DNA of 64,000 nt from Vibrio ouci (lineage in GTDB: Bacteria; Pseudomonadota; Gammaproteobacteria; Enterobacterales; Vibrionaceae), in contig NZ_SATR01000006.1 of NCBI RefSeq assembly GCF_004551525.1, positions 1-64,000 on the forward strand, written 5' to 3'. Both the position numbers and the translations under genes were made by a program. The notes under the pieces are model-generated. The model was not told the DNA's origin. It was given only the letters and a program-made list of their open reading frames with translations, and ran no database searches. Below are positions 18,276 to 27,572 of the stretch, piece by piece. The stretch's first letter is position 1. Every line of letters starts with the position of its first letter.

Positions 18276-19469
18276 TCATAAGCTTTTACTTATATAGTTA
18301 TCAATATCAACTTTCTTAGTGTAGTCAACGTTGTCAAAGCCGAATCCATTCAGATTCAAGAATTCTCTCTTAAATCCTTCGTAATCAGCTAATTGCATAA
18401 AGTTGGACTCGTTGAGTTGAGCCAGCAATGCAGTTACTTCCTTTTGCGTTTCTGGATCAAGTTCAAAGTTATCGATACGAATCAGGCGTTCATTATCAAC
18501 AGGAACATGGTCTACGTTGTATAGCTTGGTAGTGAAAAGGCGTTGCATCTGCTCAATGCAACCCTCATGGGTACCTTGCTCTTTCATCACCTTGAAGAGG
18601 GCGGCGATATAAGGACTAAACCCAGGAATATAAGCACTTGCCTTGGTGACTAACGCCTTACACACTGTCGCGTAAGCGCCGCCGTCAAAATTCGCGAGCT
18701 TAAGATTGAGTGAGTGACTGGTTTGATGCAAATCGGCTTTCGCTGCCCCCAATGTCCCTTCAAGGTAGATTGGGTGAGTGGCGCAAGGACCAATATAAGA
18801 AAAGGCGATAGTTTTACATCCGGAACCAATAGATTCGGAATTGATAAGTGCGTCAATCCACGCCTCCCAGTCTTCACCGCCCATGACTTTGACTGTTGCA
18901 TCCACTTCTTCTGCTGACGCGGGTGTTAGCGTTGAGTCTTGCCACTGATCATTTTCAAGCACTAGCGTGGACCCTGAAACAGGCTCGCCAATAGGTTTGA
19001 TCACTGAGCGCCACACGTTGCCGGAGTCATGGCGAATACCGCTAGCGAGACTATACACGATGAGGTCGACTTCGCCCTCGAAGTAGGTCTCTATCGCCTC
19101 AACGACTTGAGCTTTGGTTTCTGGCGAGAACGCATCACCTTGAATGTTGATCGCGGTGCGACCTGCCTGCTCAGCAAACTTTTTAAAGTAGTGATTGTTA
19201 TAATAACCTGCAGTACCCACACCCTTTTCAGAAGGGCCTTTTTCAAATGAGACACTGATGGTATCCGCTTTGGAACCGCCGAAAGTCAGGGCAATACGTG
19301 AAGCCAAGCCAAACCCTGATGAGCCACCAATAATAAGAACACGCATAGGGCCATCGACAATTTGTTGAGATGATTCAGCATATTCTATCTGCTGGCGTAC
19401 TGCTTCTTTACACCCGAGTGGGTGCGCGGTACGAGCGACAACTCCATCTATTACCGATTTGATAATCAT
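18276..19469 (-). CDS. fabV: Trans-2-enoyl-ACP/CoA reductase FabV (NADH)
   Basis: The 397-residue enzyme performs the last step of fatty-acid elongation. Catalytic Y235 and K244 are in the Y-x8-K arrangement typical of FabV (YLEGTLGAAK), in contrast to the spacing in FabI. The NADH-binding loop is RVLIIGGSSGFGLASRIA at residues ~43-60. FabV enzymes are naturally tolerant of triclosan (family knowledge). The start at 19469 has an AAAGGAAT ribosome-binding site. tesA, another lipid gene, lies upstream in the same orientation with a ~73-bp gap. Confidence 0.95.
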   Translation of the reverse strand: MIIKSVIDGVVARTAHPLGCKEAVRQQIEYAESSQQIVDGPMRVLIIGGSSGFGLASRIALTFGGSKADTISVSFEKGPSEKGVGTAGYYNNHYFKKFAEQAGRTAINIQGDAFSPETKAQVVEAIETYFEGEVDLIVYSLASGIRHDSGNVWRSVIKPIGEPVSGSTLVLENDQWQDSTLTPASAEEVDATVKVMGGEDWEAWIDALINSESIGSGCKTIAFSYIGPCATHPIYLEGTLGAAKADLHQTSHSLNLKLANFDGGAYATVCKALVTKASAYIPGFSPYIAALFKVMKEQGTHEGCIEQMQRLFTTKLYNVDHVPVDNERLIRIDNFELDPETQKEVTALLAQLNESNFMQLADYEGFKREFLNLNGFGFDNVDYTKKVDIDNYISKSL

Positions 19470-19542
19470 AGTTATTCCTTTAAAAGAAAGCGTACGAATT
19501 AAGTTAGCGTAAAGCTTTGTAAAGTTTATTGAGCTAGGGCAA

Positions 19543-20142
19543 TTAGAGGTGATTAATTAGCTGCTCAGCTACAAAGTTCGATATCCACGCTTGTGCTTGA
19601 GGCTTAGGGTGAAGGCCATCATCCATCATCCATTCTGGTTTTATGATCACGCCTTCAAGAAAAAACGGTAATAGTGGTATATCAAGGGATTGAGAGACGG
19701 CAGGATAGACTGCAGAGAATGCTTCTGTGTAACGTTTGCCATAGTTAGGCAAAACGTGAATTTGCATTAGCAGTGGATTTGCACCGGATTCTCTAATCAA
19801 ACGTATGATCTGTGTTAGATTGTTTTGAACTAGCCCAGGTGGAAAGCCACGTAAACCGTCGTTGGCCCCGAGTTCGATCAAAACATAGTCTGGTTGATGT
19901 TGCTCAAGAAGGTTAGGCAGGCGAGCCAAACCATTGCCAGTGGTATCGCCAGAAATACTCGCGTTCACTACAGTCACTGTTTGACCTTTGCTCTTTAGGT
20001 CAGCAGGTAATAAAGAAGGCCACGCTTCAGCGATTGGCATTTGGTATCCGGCGCTTAAGCTGTCCCCGAATACCATTAACGTCTTACTGTATGCAGGATT
20101 TAGAACAAGAATTAAAACTAGAAAGGAAAGTCGTCGAAACAT
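19543..20142 (-). CDS. tesA: Periplasmic acyl-CoA thioesterase I / lysophospholipase L1
   Basis: The 199-residue GDSL/SGNH hydrolase has a signal peptide (residues 1-19). The nucleophile S28 is in FGDSLSAG, the oxyanion Gly block in NASISGDTTGNG, the Asn in ELGANDGLRG, and the C-terminal catalytic pair in DDGLHP. The start codon overlaps the ybbA start on the opposite strand within CATG (20140-20143), so each gene's ribosome-binding site lies inside the other. The same divergent tesA/ybbA arrangement occurs in E. coli. Confidence 0.95.
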   Translation of the reverse strand: MFRRLSFLVLILVLNPAYSKTLMVFGDSLSAGYQMPIAEAWPSLLPADLKSKGQTVTVVNASISGDTTGNGLARLPNLLEQHQPDYVLIELGANDGLRGFPPGLVQNNLTQIIRLIRESGANPLLMQIHVLPNYGKRYTEAFSAVYPAVSQSLDIPLLPFFLEGVIIKPEWMMDDGLHPKPQAQAWISNFVAEQLINHL

Positions 20143-20815
20143 GCAAACATCCGTAATTAAAGCAGAATCATTATCTAAAGTAGTCTCTACTAATCAGGAA
20201 CAATTAACAATCCTTGATAATGTGAGCCTAGACATAAAATCTGGTGAGAGTGTTGCGATCGTTGGAACGTCCGGTGCGGGCAAGTCGACACTGATGACGC
20301 TTCTTGCAGGGCTAGATACGCCGTCAAAAGGTGAAGTTGACCTACTGGGGCAGCAACTGCATACCCTAGATGACGAAGCGAGAGCGGCCATACGAAGTGA
20401 GTCAGTTGGTTTCGTATTTCAAAGCTTTCTACTCATCCCAAGTTTAAGTGCGTTAGATAACGTGACATTGCCTTGCCTATTGAAAGGTGAAGCGGAAAAT
20501 AAGCAAAGGGCGATAGAGCTCCTCACTTCAGTTGGTCTGGAACATCGAGTTAACCATTCACCGTCTCAGCTCTCCGGGGGCGAACAGCAACGAGTCGCTT
20601 TAGCCCGAGCGTTTATGATCGAACCTAAAATTTTGTTTGCAGACGAACCGACGGGGAACTTAGACCAGCAGACTGCAAGCAACGTCATCAAACTGTTGTT
20701 CGATTTAAATAAACAGCATGGAACGACTCTAGTACTTGTGACTCACGACCAAAACTTGGCTCAGCGTTGTGATCGTATATTCACAATGAAAGCTGGACAA
20801 TTGGAGGAGTCATAA
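20141..20815 (+). CDS. ybbA: ABC transporter ATP-binding protein YbbA
   Basis: The 224-residue ATPase belongs to the LolD/MacB-like group. Walker A is GTSGAGKST (residues 42-50), the Q-loop lies in VGFVFQSFLL, the signature is LSGGEQQR, and Walker B is ILFADEPTGNLD. The start at 20141 is chosen by family alignment; the longer upstream frame overlaps tesA. It is translationally coupled to the FtsX-like gene by TAATG at 20813-20817. Together they should form a mechanotransmission-type or envelope-acting complex. Confidence 0.95.
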   Translation: MQTSVIKAESLSKVVSTNQEQLTILDNVSLDIKSGESVAIVGTSGAGKSTLMTLLAGLDTPSKGEVDLLGQQLHTLDDEARAAIRSESVGFVFQSFLLIPSLSALDNVTLPCLLKGEAENKQRAIELLTSVGLEHRVNHSPSQLSGGEQQRVALARAFMIEPKILFADEPTGNLDQQTASNVIKLLFDLNKQHGTTLVLVTHDQNLAQRCDRIFTMKAGQLEES

Positions 20816-23256
20816 TGGCTGTTCAAGGAAAGGCAGAATTAAACAAACGTTTTGTACGCTGGAGCCTCAGTGAGATTAAGCAGGGTCAGCTCTGGCCAGT
20901 TACCATTGCTCTTGTGCTGATTATTGCGTGTATTTTTGCATTGAGCGCACTGGCTGAACGTATGGAGCAGGTGGTCGTAAAGCAAGGGAAAGAAGCGCTG
21001 ACGGCTGATACGGTTTACGTGTCAGCAAATCCAATTGACCAGTCTTTTGAAAAACTCATTGAATCTTATTCGTTAACCCATACGACACAAACTCGCTTCG
21101 CTACGATGGTCTTTAGCGACAATGCGATGAAACTGATTACCGTTAAAGCCGTTGACGAGCAGTACCCGCTTCAGGGAGAACTTAGACTTAGCGATGCTCA
21201 GTCTGAGTTTGGTCAAGTGAAGCCTGGCGAGCTATGGCTTGATGAACGTCTGTTTAACCAACTTGATGTTACGATTGGTGACGCTGTCACGGTGGGCGAT
21301 GCAGATTTTGTCGTTACAGGACGTATTTTAGAAGAGCCAGGTTTGAGCTTTAACCCATTTCAGCAAATGCCATCTGCGTTTATTCACTCTGCTGATTTGG
21401 ACAAAACGGGTGCGGTTCAACTGGGTAGCCGAGTTCGATATAGCGTCTTCCTTAATGGGGATAGTGACGTTATTGAGCAGTTGAAGCAACAGGTTGAGCT
21501 TACGCCAAGCGACCGTTGGCGTGATCAAAACAGTGCCAGCCGCACCAATGAAGTCTTCCAACGTACCGAACAATATCTATCCTTAACCGTGGCCATCGTT
21601 GTCATAATGGCAGCGACTACACTGGTGTTGACCTGCCAGCATTATGTCGCAACAAGACGCAAGACAATAGCAATGTTAAAAAGCCTTGGCGCGAGTAAAG
21701 CTTGGGTGATTCGTTGGCTGATAACCCAAGTTACTATCTTATTAGCAACAGCGGTTGTGGTTGGAATTGCACTTGGTATCGGCCTAGAGTTTCTGTTGAG
21801 GATCCCATTAGCCGACTTGTTACCTAACCCGTTACCGAGCTACGGTATCAATCCTGCCTTGATTGCTATCAGTACTAGCATATTAATCGCTGTGCCAGCA
21901 CTAGGAATTCCACTGATCGGCTTGGTTAATGTCAGTGCTGTTAACGTGATGCAAGAGGGTGAGTCGCCTCAAGTTGGACTGGGACGTTATGCGTTAATCC
22001 TTGTGCCAGTTATCCCTATGTTGATCACCTATTATGACAACCTGTTTGTTTGGATTGTTCTTGGTGGCATGGTCGCGCTATTTATTTTGTTAGCGGTAAT
22101 TAGCGTTGTGATTACTCGATTGTTGGCGAAGGTACCGCTAAATACAGCATTTAAGTTAGCTTTAAGTCGAATCAACCGCTCGGTCTCGGCTACTGGCGTC
22201 CAGTTTGGTGCGTTGGCGTTATCTTTAATGTTGCTATCAACAATGTGGCTGGTAAGAACAGATCTACTGACTGACTGGCAACGCACTTTACCTGTAGATG
22301 CGCCAAATGCTTTTGCACTCAATATTGCGCCTTATGAGATAGATGCGTATTTAAAGGTGCTTGATGACAACGCTATGACGCGTTCAGAAGCTTACCCAAT
22401 TGTTAGGGGCCGTTTGGTCAATATCAATGGACAAGATGCGAAATCACAGGCTCAAGGAGAAGAGGGTTCTGACGTTCTAAGGCGAGAGATCAACTTTACC
22501 TTTGCTGATGCTAATCCAAATCATAATGAAATCATTAGTGGGGATTGGAGCAAACAAGGTGGGGTATCCGTTGAGTCGGATGTCGCACGTGATTTAGGCT
22601 TAAAATTGGGTGATGAGCTTAGCTTTGTTATCAACAGTCGAGAGGTGACGGCAAGCGTCAATTCGATCAGAAGCGTCGAATGGCGGGACATGAAGCCTAA
22701 CTTCTACTTCATCTTTACGCCTGATGTACTTGCAGAGATTCCAGCGACCTACTTAGTGAGCTTCAGAGTGGAGGAAAGTAACGACCAAGTGCTTAACTCA
22801 CTCTCTAGGCAGCACCCAACGGTGAGCCTGATGGATATCAGAGTAATGGGAGAGAAGATTCAGCAGCTACTGTCTCAGATAGTTTGGTCAATCACCCTGT
22901 TGGCTGCAATCGGTGTGGTGTCGGGCTTATTGTTGATATTTACTCTCTTACGATTGAGTTTGGGTCAAAGACAAGACGAGATACAGTTATATCGGACCCT
23001 AGGTGCGAGCAGAAAGCGCGTACAACAAACTATATGGGCAGAATATGGATTGATGGCACTGGTGGCGAGTTTTATTGCAATAATTGGCTCAGAGTTGGTT
23101 GTAGGTGCCATTATGTCGTATGGGTTTGACTTATCGCCAAACCTCCATCAATTGCTCTGGATTGCCTTACCTAGTGGCACGTTTTTCACACTTGCTTTAG
23201 TTGTGAACAGTCTTATAAAACGGCTGTTAACCCCTGTAAATAAAGCGTTTAGCTAA
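20815..23256 (+). CDS. ybbP: FtsX-like ABC transporter permease YbbP
   Basis: The 813-residue protein has the duplicated FtsX layout: TM1 at ~residues 26-46 with a large periplasmic loop, three helices at ~258-370, additional helices at ~390-425, a second periplasmic domain, then three helices in the last 120 residues. It includes the typical RRKTIAMLKSLGASKAWV and RQDEIQLYRTLGASRKRV coupling segments before each helix set. It pairs with YbbA. The start has a GGAGGAG ribosome-binding site inside the ybbA end. Confidence 0.93.
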   Translation: MAVQGKAELNKRFVRWSLSEIKQGQLWPVTIALVLIIACIFALSALAERMEQVVVKQGKEALTADTVYVSANPIDQSFEKLIESYSLTHTTQTRFATMVFSDNAMKLITVKAVDEQYPLQGELRLSDAQSEFGQVKPGELWLDERLFNQLDVTIGDAVTVGDADFVVTGRILEEPGLSFNPFQQMPSAFIHSADLDKTGAVQLGSRVRYSVFLNGDSDVIEQLKQQVELTPSDRWRDQNSASRTNEVFQRTEQYLSLTVAIVVIMAATTLVLTCQHYVATRRKTIAMLKSLGASKAWVIRWLITQVTILLATAVVVGIALGIGLEFLLRIPLADLLPNPLPSYGINPALIAISTSILIAVPALGIPLIGLVNVSAVNVMQEGESPQVGLGRYALILVPVIPMLITYYDNLFVWIVLGGMVALFILLAVISVVITRLLAKVPLNTAFKLALSRINRSVSATGVQFGALALSLMLLSTMWLVRTDLLTDWQRTLPVDAPNAFALNIAPYEIDAYLKVLDDNAMTRSEAYPIVRGRLVNINGQDAKSQAQGEEGSDVLRREINFTFADANPNHNEIISGDWSKQGGVSVESDVARDLGLKLGDELSFVINSREVTASVNSIRSVEWRDMKPNFYFIFTPDVLAEIPATYLVSFRVEESNDQVLNSLSRQHPTVSLMDIRVMGEKIQQLLSQIVWSITLLAAIGVVSGLLLIFTLLRLSLGQRQDEIQLYRTLGASRKRVQQTIWAEYGLMALVASFIAIIGSELVVGAIMSYGFDLSPNLHQLLWIALPSGTFFTLALVVNSLIKRLLTPVNKAFS

Positions 23257-23262
23257 TTACTC

Positions 23263-23325
23263 ACAGGCCTAGATGTTCAGTTATCCACAAAAACAGTGGA
23301 TAAAGTTTTGGATAACTAGGCCTGT
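23263..23325. repeat. Compound inverted repeat downstream of ybbP
   Basis: ACAGGCCTAG (23263-23272) pairs with CTAGGCCTGT (23316-23325). Inside it GTTATCC (23280-23286) pairs with GGATAAC (23310-23316), and TTATCCAC (23281-23288) also pairs with GTGGATAA (23296-23303). These allow alternative nested hairpins. No U-tract follows. It may act as a ybbP terminator or as a protein-binding array. Confidence 0.75.
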
Positions 23326-23388
23326 AGATAACTTCAATCGTCGGCAAGCCCCAGTTTATAAAAGCGTTGGCGAGTTCTGTTATTCACA
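23281..23388. promoter_or_regulatory. Cluster of DnaA-box-like sites next to AT-rich DNA
   Basis: Two exact matches to the DnaA consensus TTATNCACA are on the plus strand (TTATCCACA 23281-23289; TTATTCACA 23380-23388). Three near matches are on the minus strand (TTATCCACT 23303-23295, TTATCCAAA 23315-23307, TTATCTACA 23331-23323). An AT-rich, T-tract-containing stretch (23395-23450) follows. There is no initiator gene nearby, so this is not presented as an origin. The ~290-bp gap 23257-23543 contains no ORF. Confidence 0.5.
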
Positions 23389-23543
23389 GTGGTGATTTAT
23401 TCAAAATTCTCAATTTATCAGTCAAGTTTTTTTTTGATTTTTTTCGTTGTGAAATTGTCTCATTTCACCCTGCAAAAAATGTGATTTTATTCGTCGTACA
23501 TAAACAGTAAAATGTGCTGAGAATGAAAGGATTAGCGACATAA

Positions 23544-24989
23544 ATGCAACCTCATAACGACAACTCGATGCACACTAAAATCGCCATTATCGGTGGTGGT
23601 ATAGCTGGTGCAACAGCCGCAGTACACCTAGCTGAGCTTGGCCTAAACGTCACTTTGATTGAGAAAGGGGCAGGCCTAGTTAGCGGACCTCCCATCTGTC
23701 ATTTACATGCTGGTGGAAATTTATACAGAGAGATTGATACGGAGCAGTGTATTGAGCTGCTAAAGCAATCTATCGAAACTGTTCGTCTATATCCAAATAC
23801 GATTAATCATCGACCAACTGTCATTGCTGTTCCTTATAGCGATGGCGGCAGTCCCGAAGAGCTTTACGAACGGCTAATTACGATTCAACAGTGCTACGGT
23901 GAGTTAGTTAAACTCGATAGTGCAAACAAAGTTCTAGGTGAACCCAACGACTACTATCGTTTTTATAGCAAAGAAGAGCTAGAAGCGTTGGCGGCTAAGT
24001 CTCAGCCAGTTAACCCTCAAACGATTGATGAGTGGATGATTCCATTTGCCAAGCATACTGACCTCGAAGGCCTCAAGTTTCCCATAGTGGCGGTTCAAGA
24101 GCATGGATGGAGCGTTTTTCGTATTGCTGCTTCTGCCACGCTTGCACTAGAGAAGATGAGCAACTGTCAGTTGTTAACCAACACAGAAGTGGTTGGCGTC
24201 GAAGAGGAACCGAATGGTTGGAAGATTGAGTACCTAGCCAGTAATGGCGAACGCAAAATCACTGAGGTTGATTACCTAGTCAATGCATGTGGCTATGAAA
24301 CAGGCGCAATCGATGATTTAGCCAACAAGCCCCGTGAACGTTTAGTTGAATTTAAAGCTGCTTACGTAACGCAATGGGATTCATGTGATGAACTGTGGCC
24401 AGAAGTGATCTTCCACGGCCCAAGAGGAACACCAAATGGCATGGCGCAGTTAACGCCTTATCCGAATGGTATCTTTCAGCTGCACGGTATGACGAAAGAC
24501 ATTACCTTGTTTGATGACGGTCTAGTCGCAACGCAGGGGCAATCTTCACAGCCTTTGCTACCTAATCGTTTAATAAAAAAAATCAAGAAAGGCTGGAATG
24601 ATGATGTGATCATTGATCGCAGTCGACGTGCTATCAATCATATGGCTCGTTTTGTTCCTGCATACGCAAGCGCACATGAATATGGCACGCCATTATTTGG
24701 TGCCCAGCAAATTCCCGGTAAAGATGATACTTTGCGTGCAGCCGACGTGACCTTTGAAGGCGAACATTACGCGCGCGTTGAAGTGGTAAAAGGGTCGTCA
24801 GCGTTGGAAGCCGCAATCAAGCTTGTTGATACCTGGGGGTTGTATGAATATGGTTCAAAATCCATTGAGCAGCTTCATCCGGTAAGTATGGCGCTGACAA
24901 ATCAAGACGTAGAACGCAAAGCCGTTCAACTTGCGATGGAAAGGGGTTACCCAGAAGGGCTTGCACGTTATTACGGCGTACAACAATAG
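23544..24989 (+). CDS. FAD-dependent oxidoreductase (DAO superfamily)
   Basis: The 481-residue protein has an N-terminal FAD-binding Rossmann motif IAIIGGGIAGATAAVHLAE (residues ~12-30) and the acidic ribose-binding strand end NVTLIEKG. VDYLVNACGYETGAI is the second dinucleotide-contact segment. It resembles DadA-like or glycerol-3-phosphate-type oxidases broadly; the substrate is not apparent. It has no signal peptide. It converges on the pxp operon, with 25 bp between stop codons, and no terminator hairpin is visible there. Confidence 0.8.
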   Translation: MQPHNDNSMHTKIAIIGGGIAGATAAVHLAELGLNVTLIEKGAGLVSGPPICHLHAGGNLYREIDTEQCIELLKQSIETVRLYPNTINHRPTVIAVPYSDGGSPEELYERLITIQQCYGELVKLDSANKVLGEPNDYYRFYSKEELEALAAKSQPVNPQTIDEWMIPFAKHTDLEGLKFPIVAVQEHGWSVFRIAASATLALEKMSNCQLLTNTEVVGVEEEPNGWKIEYLASNGERKITEVDYLVNACGYETGAIDDLANKPRERLVEFKAAYVTQWDSCDELWPEVIFHGPRGTPNGMAQLTPYPNGIFQLHGMTKDITLFDDGLVATQGQSSQPLLPNRLIKKIKKGWNDDVIIDRSRRAINHMARFVPAYASAHEYGTPLFGAQQIPGKDDTLRAADVTFEGEHYARVEVVKGSSALEAAIKLVDTWGLYEYGSKSIEQLHPVSMALTNQDVERKAVQLAMERGYPEGLARYYGVQQ

Positions 24990-25014
24990 AGGTGGCATTC
25001 ACCACCTCTTATCT

Positions 25015-25953
25015 TTAGTAGCCGAAGAAGCGTGCCCACTGCGACCAAACGTCCTGTAGTCCTAGCAAGTCTCCTTTCACAAAGCGTACCTTCTGGCCTG
25101 GTTTAGCTTGCGCCAATCTTGGCAAGTCAATTCTGGCCACACAGCCCACTTTTGGATAGCCGCCGATGGTCTGCCGATCATTGAGCAAAATGATTGGCTC
25201 ACCATTAGGTGGGATTTGCACTGAACCTAACGCTATACCTTCACTTAAGTACTCTTTGTTCGGTACTTTAATCCTGCCATTCGTTAGCCTGTAACCCATA
25301 CGATTAATCAGTTGGCTGACTTCGAACTCAATCTTGTAAAGCAAATCAACTTGATCACGGTTGAAGTCATCGACTTGATAACCTTCGATTAGACGCAACT
25401 CAATAGGCAGGTCGTAGTCTGGTTTATAGCGGAATGTCATTTGTTTCGTTTGTGATGAAATCTGGTGCGGTACAAAACTGAGTACGTCACCAAGAGCAAG
25501 AGGGTGACCTCCGCTAATACCGCCCAATTTGTCGCGAGTGACAGTCGCTACACTTCCGAGTTGTTGAGGAATGCAAAAACCGCCTTTAATGGCTACGTAT
25601 GCGCGTAACCCATTTTTAGGTAACCCGAAGGTGAGTCTTTGCCCTTTAAGTGCGCGGAATGTTGACCAGTTCTCGATAGGCTCACCGTCTAGGCGAGCGT
25701 TGAGGTCTCCTCCTGCAATGGCCATTTCGCAAGAAGCGTGACAGAGAAACTCCGCTTGCCCTAGAGTGATCTCTAGTGAAGCCGCATTGATCGAATTGCC
25801 AAGTAAATGATTAGCCCAACTATAAGCGTAATCGTCTACTGGGCCGCCTTGAGTAATACCAAAATGGGAATAACCAAAACGTCCAAAGTCTTGAATCAAT
25901 GTCTGTTGGCCCGGTTTGATCACTTCAATGCAATAGGATTTGTTCATTGCCAA
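25015..25953 (-). CDS. pxpC: 5-oxoprolinase subunit C (biotin-dependent carboxyltransferase-like)
   Basis: The 312-residue protein is a YbgK/PxpC homologue, with the AHS2/CT_A_B signature in LIQDFGRFGYSHFGITQGGP near the N-terminus and GGYPKVGCVARIDLPRLAQ near the C-terminus. With PxpA and PxpB it forms the ATP-dependent prokaryotic 5-oxoprolinase that opens the toxic glutamine by-product 5-oxoproline to glutamate. It is last in the pxpA-pxpB-pxpC operon and overlaps pxpB by 10 bp. Confidence 0.93.
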   Translation of the reverse strand: MAMNKSYCIEVIKPGQQTLIQDFGRFGYSHFGITQGGPVDDYAYSWANHLLGNSINAASLEITLGQAEFLCHASCEMAIAGGDLNARLDGEPIENWSTFRALKGQRLTFGLPKNGLRAYVAIKGGFCIPQQLGSVATVTRDKLGGISGGHPLALGDVLSFVPHQISSQTKQMTFRYKPDYDLPIELRLIEGYQVDDFNRDQVDLLYKIEFEVSQLINRMGYRLTNGRIKVPNKEYLSEGIALGSVQIPPNGEPIILLNDRQTIGGYPKVGCVARIDLPRLAQAKPGQKVRFVKGDLLGLQDVWSQWARFFGY

Positions 25954-26651
25954 CCCTCCGATATCGTTCCGCCTAACTGTGTAAATTCCTCTAGATCGAT
26001 AGGGTAGAACTTGACTTGGGAACCAATTGAGAAAGGTGAAATCGGCGAAGCGTCTGGATGATACAAATCTACTGGGCAGTTACCGATAATGTTCCAACCA
26101 CCGGGGCTTTCGCACGGATAAATTGCCGTTTGATTATTGGCAATACCAACACTGCCTTTGGGTAGCATTACTCTCGGGCTGGCTTTACGGGGTTGACGGA
26201 TACGTTCATCGACATCAGTCAAAAACGCAAACCCTGCAGTAAAACCTATCGCACCGACGGTATAAACTTGGCTGTGGTGAGCATCAATAACACTGTCTAT
26301 ATCGAGTCCTTGCTGTCGATATAGTTCTAAGTCAGGGCCGACCGACAAGTCGTAGTAAATCGGCAGCTCAATCATGTTAGAGCTATGATGCTCAGGCATC
26401 CCTTTTAGTGCTTCGGTGACGAGGTGTTCCAAGTAGGGAACGAATTCAAAGATGGAAATACGGTGCGGGAGATAATCAATCAAGATAGTCGTAAAAGATG
26501 GCGTAACGTTCATCACCCATGGGCCGAGCTGATTACTGAGGGTTTGGCTAATTTGGCCAATGACCCAAGAGAGGTGATCATTCGGTTCGCTGTTGAATTT
26601 GATTAAGATGGAGCACTCGGCTACCGGATCGATGGATGTTTCTATATTCAT
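25944..26651 (-). CDS. pxpB: 5-oxoprolinase subunit B
   Basis: The 235-residue protein is a YbgJ/PxpB (KipI-like, AHS1) homologue. The family block IGFTAGFAFL and the C-terminal PGGWNIIGNCPVDLYHPD are visible. It partners with PxpC. It overlaps pxpA by 4 bp (ATGA at 26648-26651) and pxpC by 10 bp, indicating translational coupling. E. coli has the order B-C-A, whereas here A is first. Confidence 0.93.
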   Translation of the reverse strand: MNIETSIDPVAECSILIKFNSEPNDHLSWVIGQISQTLSNQLGPWVMNVTPSFTTILIDYLPHRISIFEFVPYLEHLVTEALKGMPEHHSSNMIELPIYYDLSVGPDLELYRQQGLDIDSVIDAHHSQVYTVGAIGFTAGFAFLTDVDERIRQPRKASPRVMLPKGSVGIANNQTAIYPCESPGGWNIIGNCPVDLYHPDASPISPFSIGSQVKFYPIDLEEFTQLGGTISEGWQ

Positions 26652-27406
26652 TCAGAACCTTCTTCAGCTTTGATCAGATTACGGATATCTTGAATGAGTG
26701 AAATACTTTCGTCGTTATCTCCATGAACACAGATTGTGTCGGCTTCAAGCGGTATTAAAAAACCATCAATAGTACGAACTTTTTTATAACGAATAATTTG
26801 CTGCACCTGACTGAGTAAGTCATCTCGCTTATGAATGACTGCGTCTGGTAGGCTGCGAGGTGCGAGTAACCCGTTAGCTTGATAGCGTCGATCAGCAAAA
26901 GCTTCGAATAGAAGAGGGACATTGTACTTATCAGCAATATCGAGCAATGCTTGGTTATCGGTAACCGCGAGTGTCATAAGAGGAAGACCGAAGCTTGAGG
27001 TCGCATCAACCACAGCTTCGAAAACGGCGAGGTCGGTCTGCATATCGTTGTAGAGCGCTCCGTGAGGCTTGATGTACGTCACTTCAGTATTATGACTTTC
27101 ACATAAAGCTTTAAGAGCCCCGATTTGATAGATGATCATCGCGGTAATTTCTTCTGGAGCCATTGAAATACTACGACGGCCAAAGCCTTGTAGGTCTGGA
27201 TAACTCGGGTGAGCGCCAATTTTTACATCGTGAGCGACAGCGAGTCGGATTGTATTACTCATTATGATGGGGTCGGAGGCGTGAAATCCACATGCTATAT
27301 TTGCCATATCGATATGCGGCATAACGGCTGGGTCGTTCCCCATTTTCCATGAGCCGTAGCTTTCGCCCATATCACAGTTTAAATATGTTGTGCTTTTTCT
27401 CATCAA
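26648..27406 (-). CDS. pxpA: 5-oxoprolinase subunit A (LamB/YcsF family)
   Basis: The 252-residue protein carries the LamB/YcsF hallmarks NCDMGESYG (residues ~10-18), ANIACGFHASDP, IGAHPSYPDLQGFGRR and YIKPHGALYND. These supply the metal/nucleotide-binding His and Asp residues of PxpA. It is the first gene of the operon. The 166-bp region upstream (27407-27572) is shared with the divergent TonB-receptor gene and should hold both promoters; no operator is recognised. Confidence 0.95.
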   Translation of the reverse strand: MMRKSTTYLNCDMGESYGSWKMGNDPAVMPHIDMANIACGFHASDPIIMSNTIRLAVAHDVKIGAHPSYPDLQGFGRRSISMAPEEITAMIIYQIGALKALCESHNTEVTYIKPHGALYNDMQTDLAVFEAVVDATSSFGLPLMTLAVTDNQALLDIADKYNVPLLFEAFADRRYQANGLLAPRSLPDAVIHKRDDLLSQVQQIIRYKKVRTIDGFLIPLEADTICVHGDNDESISLIQDIRNLIKAEEGSE

Positions 27407-27572
27407 GCATTGCTCCGATGTAAGAGGTACTTAGTAACATCTTTCATCTGTGGAATACAAACAGTGATCAGATTCATTGTTTGGTTAACAAATGGTAAAA
27501 AGATGCCGTTCCGTATGTAAATTGGTAATGATAGATGAAATAATAGCGTTATCTAATATATTAGGCTCATCT

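Noticed and set aside
23257..23543. Chromosomal or plasmid replication origin
   Set aside because: DnaA-box-like sites and AT-rich DNA are present, but there is no initiator gene (rctB, repA), no iterons, and the flanks are not those of known Vibrio origins.
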